Positions 61,135-64,000 of a DNA stretch of 64,000 nt are shown in pieces (positions within the stretch are counted from its first letter, which is position 1; every line of letters begins with the position of its first letter). Both the position numbers and the translations under genes were made by a program. The stretch spans positions 1,178,001 to 1,242,000 of the forward strand of contig NZ_LT629743.1 of the NCBI RefSeq assembly GCF_900105095.1, in the 5' to 3' direction. The notes beneath the pieces were generated by a model. It saw only the letters and a program-made list of their open reading frames with translations. It was not told the DNA's origin and did no database searches. The DNA comes from Erythrobacter sp. HL-111. Lineage in GTDB: Bacteria; Pseudomonadota; Alphaproteobacteria; Sphingomonadales; Sphingomonadaceae.

Positions 61135-61701
61135 ATGACCGACCGCACGACGAACGATCGCACCCGCACCCTGGAAGCCGGCAGCGTCAAGCACGCGCTG
61201 AACAAGGCCGCCGACACCGCCGGCGGCATGGTCGGACAGGCCAGCGCCTCAACCACCAGCAAGGCGCCCGATTTCGTCGAGAGCGCCGCGATCAGCGATC
61301 GCTACGAGATCGAATCGAGCCGCGTCGCGCTCGACCGGACGCACAACCCGACCGTGCGCGAGGCGGCGCAGAAGATGATCGACGATCACACCGCCACCTC
61401 GACGAAGCTCGCCACCGCGGTTCGCCGGTCGCCCAAGGTCGACGATGCCGCCATGCCCGGCGGGCTCGACAAGCGCAGGCAGAAGATGATCGACCACCTG
61501 CAGGAGGCGCCCGGGGACGAATTCGACCGGACCTGGCTGAAACAGCAGGTCATGGCGCACGAGGAGGCGACGAGGCTGATGCACCACTATCGCGACGAGG
61601 GCGACTGCCAGGTGCTGCGGAGTTTCGCGACCGAGGTCGCCCCGGTGATCGACGGGCATCTCGACCACATGAAGCGGCTCGAGACGAACCTGCCGCGCTG
61701 A
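61135..61701 (+). CDS. DUF4142 family protein
   Basis: A 188-residue ferritin-like/DUF4142 helical protein (FVESAAISDRYEIESSRVAL, AAQKMIDDHTATSTKL, HEEATRLMHHYRDEGD, VIDGHLDHMKRLE). Unlike many members it has no signal peptide. ACGAGGAGA precedes ATG 61135. The 137-bp upstream region is AT-rich at its start and holds GGAAC, but no well-spaced EcfG -10 was found. The function is unknown; in alphaproteobacteria such genes are frequently stress-induced. Confidence 0.88.
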   Translation: MTDRTTNDRTRTLEAGSVKHALNKAADTAGGMVGQASASTTSKAPDFVESAAISDRYEIESSRVALDRTHNPTVREAAQKMIDDHTATSTKLATAVRRSPKVDDAAMPGGLDKRRQKMIDHLQEAPGDEFDRTWLKQQVMAHEEATRLMHHYRDEGDCQVLRSFATEVAPVIDGHLDHMKRLETNLPR

Positions 61702-61773
61702 CGGGAGAGGCGCGCCGAGGCACCCGGGGCGCGGGGCGGCCGGCACGGGCCGCTCCGCGCCTTCCTGCGTGAG

Positions 61774-62298
61774 TCACGCCTCGCGTTCGCGGCGCAGCAA
61801 TTCGCGCTTGATCGCTCCGCCATAGGCATAGCCGCCGAGCGTGCCGTCCGCCGCGATCACGCGGTGGCAGGGGATCAGCACGGCGATGCGGTTGGCCCTG
61901 TTCGCGCCGCCGACCGCCCGGCTCGCCCCCGGTCTGCCGAGCGCCGCGGCAAGTTCGCCATAGGAGCGCGTTTCGCCCGGCGGGATGCGGCGCAGTTCGT
62001 CCCACACGCGCGTCTGAAAGGCAGTGCCCTCGACATCGAGCGGGATCGCCTCCGCCGCCGGGCAGGGCCGCTCGACCGCGGCGAGGACCGCGTCGAACAA
62101 GGCGGCAAAGGCATCGCCTGCGGGGACGAGGCGCGCCAGCGGGAAACGGGTCGCAAGCTGCGTCTCGCCCTCCCCGAAGGCAAGGCAGCACACGCCCTGA
62201 GCGGTCGCGGCGACCAGCATGTCCCCGAGCGAGGTCGCCCGCACCGTCCAGTGGATCACCTTGCCCCGTCCGCCCTTTGCCCAATGCGATGGCGTCAT
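61774..62298 (-). CDS. ogt: methylated-DNA--protein-cysteine S-methyltransferase
   Basis: A suicide repair enzyme that takes the alkyl group from O6-alkylguanine. The acceptor Cys144 is in the motif IPCHRV, preceded by the helix-turn-helix GTAFQTRVWDELRRIPPGET and the Arg finger in GASRAVGGANRANRI. It has 174 residues including the N-terminal RNase-H-like domain, the Ogt size. No Ada regulatory domain is attached. Convergent with the DUF4142 gene. Confidence 0.94.
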   Translation of the reverse strand: MTPSHWAKGGRGKVIHWTVRATSLGDMLVAATAQGVCCLAFGEGETQLATRFPLARLVPAGDAFAALFDAVLAAVERPCPAAEAIPLDVEGTAFQTRVWDELRRIPPGETRSYGELAAALGRPGASRAVGGANRANRIAVLIPCHRVIAADGTLGGYAYGGAIKRELLRREREA

Positions 62299-62520
62299 GC
62301 CAGCCTCCCCTTCACGTTCCCCCGGAACCGCGCCTGGTCCCGCTTACCCGCCGCCGCGACCGCAGGAACCCCGCGCACCGGGCGCCCGTCATAGCGCAGG
62401 CGCCGGGCGATGGCGATGCGCCCCGCGCGGTACCGGCCCAGCGCCGCTGCGGGGTTAATCGCGCACTCATGCCGATTGCGGGATTGAAGGGTCCGCGCTA
62501 ATGGCCCAATCACGCTGCCT

Positions 62521-64000
62521 ATGACCCTGTCCTCCCCCGCCGCGTCGCGCGCGTCACCCGGCGTGTCCGCAAGCCTGCGCGCCTTGCTGTGCCTGCTGTG
62601 CCTCGCCCTCGCGGCGTTCGGGGCCGGGCGCGCGCAGGCCGATGCCGGCGACATCGAGGCCGCCGCGCGCGGAGTCGTCAGAGTCGTCCTGATCGCGCGC
62701 GACGGGGAGGAGCTCGTCCCCGTCACCCATGGCAGCGGCTTTGCCGTGACGCCGACCATGATCGTCACCAATGCCCATGTCATCCGCGAGGCGCTGCAGG
62801 ACGATACGCTGCGTATCGGGATCGTCCCGAGCGAAGGGGATGACGGCGCCTATGCCCGCGCGGTGGCGGTTTCCCCGCGCAACGACCTCGCGCTGGTCGA
62901 GATCGTCGACGGATCGCTGCGCCTGCCGCCGCTGACCCTTTCGGGCGAGGTCCGGCGCGGGCTGGGCGAGGTTTCGGCGGTCGGCTACCCGATGAACGTC
63001 GACGTCGCGCAGGGGCTGGAGCTCGGCGACATCTTCCGCGCCCAGCCGCCGGTCAAGAGCCGCGGCTTCCTTTCGGGCGAGCGGCCGAGCCGCCAGTTCG
63101 ACACCATCCTCCACACCGCCCCCATCGCGCGCGGCAATTCGGGCGGGCCACTGCTCGACGGGTGCGGCCGGGTGCTGGGCGTCAATTCCTTCGGCGCGGA
63201 ATCCGACGGGTCGGACGCGGAATTCTACTTCGCGGTCTCCCTGCGCGAACTTCTCCCCTTTCTCGCGGCGAACGACATCGAACCGCAGGTCAATGCCCTG
63301 CCCTGCCGCTCGATCGACGAGCTGAACGCGGCCGAGCGGGCGCGCTTCGAGGCCCAGCGGGCCGACGCGCGGGCGCGGCTCGAGGCGCGCGAAGAGGAAC
63401 TGCGCGAAGCGCGCGAGACGGCGCGCCTTTCGGCGCTGGTGGCGGTGAGCGAGGAGCGCGAGAACGCGATGGCGATCGCCGCGCTCCTCCTGCTGCTGGG
63501 CACCGGGTCGGGCTTCATGGCGGCCGAGTTGCGGCGCAAGGCGCTGCTCGGCGATGCGAGCCAGACGCCCGCGCTGCTCGCCGCCGGGCTCGCCGGCGCG
63601 GCGCTGATCGGGGCGATGCTGGCCTGGATCACGCGGCCGGGCTTTTCCGAAATCGAGGACCGCGTGGCCGCCGCGATGGAGCAGCGCGAGGGCGGCCGCG
63701 GAAGCGAGCCCGCCCCGGGCGACGGACCGCCCGCCAGCAATGCGCGCGACGGCACGTTGATCTGTTCGTTCGTCCCCGAACGCAGCCGCGTCGTGACCGC
63801 GCGGACGGACGACGTGCAGTTCGACTGGGCCGGGGACGGCTGCGTCAACGGGCGCACGCAATACGGAATGATGAACGGGGAATGGACGCGGGTCTTCGTG
63901 CCCGACGACGAGGAAGCCGTCGCGGTCAATTTCTACGATCCCGACACGCGCACCTTCCGCACCGACCGCTATCTCCTGGGGCGCGAGGCGATGGCGGAGG
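62521..64000 (+). CDS. trypsin-like serine protease with signal peptide, coiled coil and two membrane helices (partial)
   Basis: The 5' 493 codons of a gene that runs past the window. A signal peptide or anchor (about residues 18-40, LRALLCLLCLALAAFGAG) is followed by a trypsin-2-like domain with the full triad: His in MIVTNAHVIREA, Asp in SPRNDLALVEI and Ser in ARGNSGGPLLDG. After it come a highly charged helix (ELNAAERARF through EEELREARETARL), two transmembrane helices (AIAALLLLLGTGSGFMAAEL and LLAAGLAGAALIGAMLAWIT), and a further soluble domain. It has no PDZ domain so far, so it is not a standard DegP. The start ATG 62521 lacks a strong ribosome binding site. Confidence 0.85.
   Translation, partial: MTLSSPAASRASPGVSASLRALLCLLCLALAAFGAGRAQADAGDIEAAARGVVRVVLIARDGEELVPVTHGSGFAVTPTMIVTNAHVIREALQDDTLRIGIVPSEGDDGAYARAVAVSPRNDLALVEIVDGSLRLPPLTLSGEVRRGLGEVSAVGYPMNVDVAQGLELGDIFRAQPPVKSRGFLSGERPSRQFDTILHTAPIARGNSGGPLLDGCGRVLGVNSFGAESDGSDAEFYFAVSLRELLPFLAANDIEPQVNALPCRSIDELNAAERARFEAQRADARARLEAREEELREARETARLSALVAVSEERENAMAIAALLLLLGTGSGFMAAELRRKALLGDASQTPALLAAGLAGAALIGAMLAWITRPGFSEIEDRVAAAMEQREGGRGSEPAPGDGPPASNARDGTLICSFVPERSRVVTARTDDVQFDWAGDGCVNGRTQYGMMNGEWTRVFVPDDEEAVAVNFYDPDTRTFRTDRYLLGREAMAE

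Noticed and set aside
62299..62520. Minus-strand frame reading into the ogt start
   Set aside because: Part of a longer antisense frame over the protease gene; Arg/Ala-rich and without a start signal.

Overview
The window is GC-rich, gene-dense chromosomal DNA of an alphaproteobacterium, most likely Sphingomonadales and probably family Erythrobacteraceae. The evidence is the linkage tsaB-rimI-mucR-fur-plsC, the set miaB-phoH-ybeY-corC, the run rpmF-plsX-fabH-ihfA-merR, the run mutY-dciA-DsbA-smc, a MucR-type regulator, a class II DAHP synthase, cobT and a general-stress (EcfG-type) promoter. The assignment to family is an inference from gene content. No rRNA, tRNA or CRISPR array was recognised.

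Layout. 0-6 kb: the 5' part of egtB (ergothioneine synthesis), a small membrane protein, class II DAHP synthase and a large M16 zinc protease, all on the minus strand, then an Nfu-type Fe-S scaffold and a nitroreductase-family reductase. 6.8-10.1 kb: tsaB, rimI, mucR, fur and plsC, tightly packed on the plus strand. 10.1-17.6 kb, minus strand: a LysR regulator, corC, ybeY, phoH and miaB. Compared with the order usual in this group (plsC followed by miaB-phoH-ybeY-corC on one strand) the block looks inverted. A 2.4-kb low-GC patch of small accessory genes (cold-shock-like protein, lipoprotein, unknowns) splits phoH from ybeY. 17.7-22.4 kb: cyclophilin, MgtE, DUF1489, and a stress-flavoured group (HdeD-like protein, hydrophilic small protein, hemerythrin protein with a textbook EcfG promoter). 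22.5-26.8 kb: DsbA/FrnE-like protein, nudC, serine hydrolase, mutY. 26.9-32.7 kb: dciA carrying an in-frame tandem repeat, two DsbA-like thioredoxin-fold proteins and smc. 32.7-35.8 kb: merR, ihfA, fabH, plsX, rpmF.

36.0-58.9 kb is bracketed by two near-identical 1659-bp IS1380-family elements in the same orientation, each sitting 37-39 bp upstream of a glutathione-type detoxification gene (MAPEG and GST). Between them lie an MBL hydrolase, a GNAT protein, an S24 repressor with a clear operator and two divergent small genes, an aldehyde dehydrogenase / ThDP enzyme / hydroxyacid dehydrogenase group, a methyltransferase, cysS (with an in-frame palindromic repeat insertion), a nitroreductase, an MntA-HepT toxin-antitoxin pair, cobT, a transaldolase-type aldolase, a DUF2490 protein, priA, an Fe-S photolyase and an exported unknown protein. 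58.9-64 kb: GST, an overlapping CHAD-CYTH pair, a DUF4142 protein, ogt, and the 5' part of a membrane-anchored trypsin-like protease.

Most genes are core housekeeping genes (aromatic amino acids, Fe-S assembly, tRNA modification, phospholipid and fatty acid synthesis, chromosome segregation, replication restart, DNA repair). The unusual content is repetitive or mobile: two protein-invading repeats (cysS, dciA), the IS pair, the accessory patch inside a conserved gene cluster, and small regulatory or toxin-antitoxin modules.
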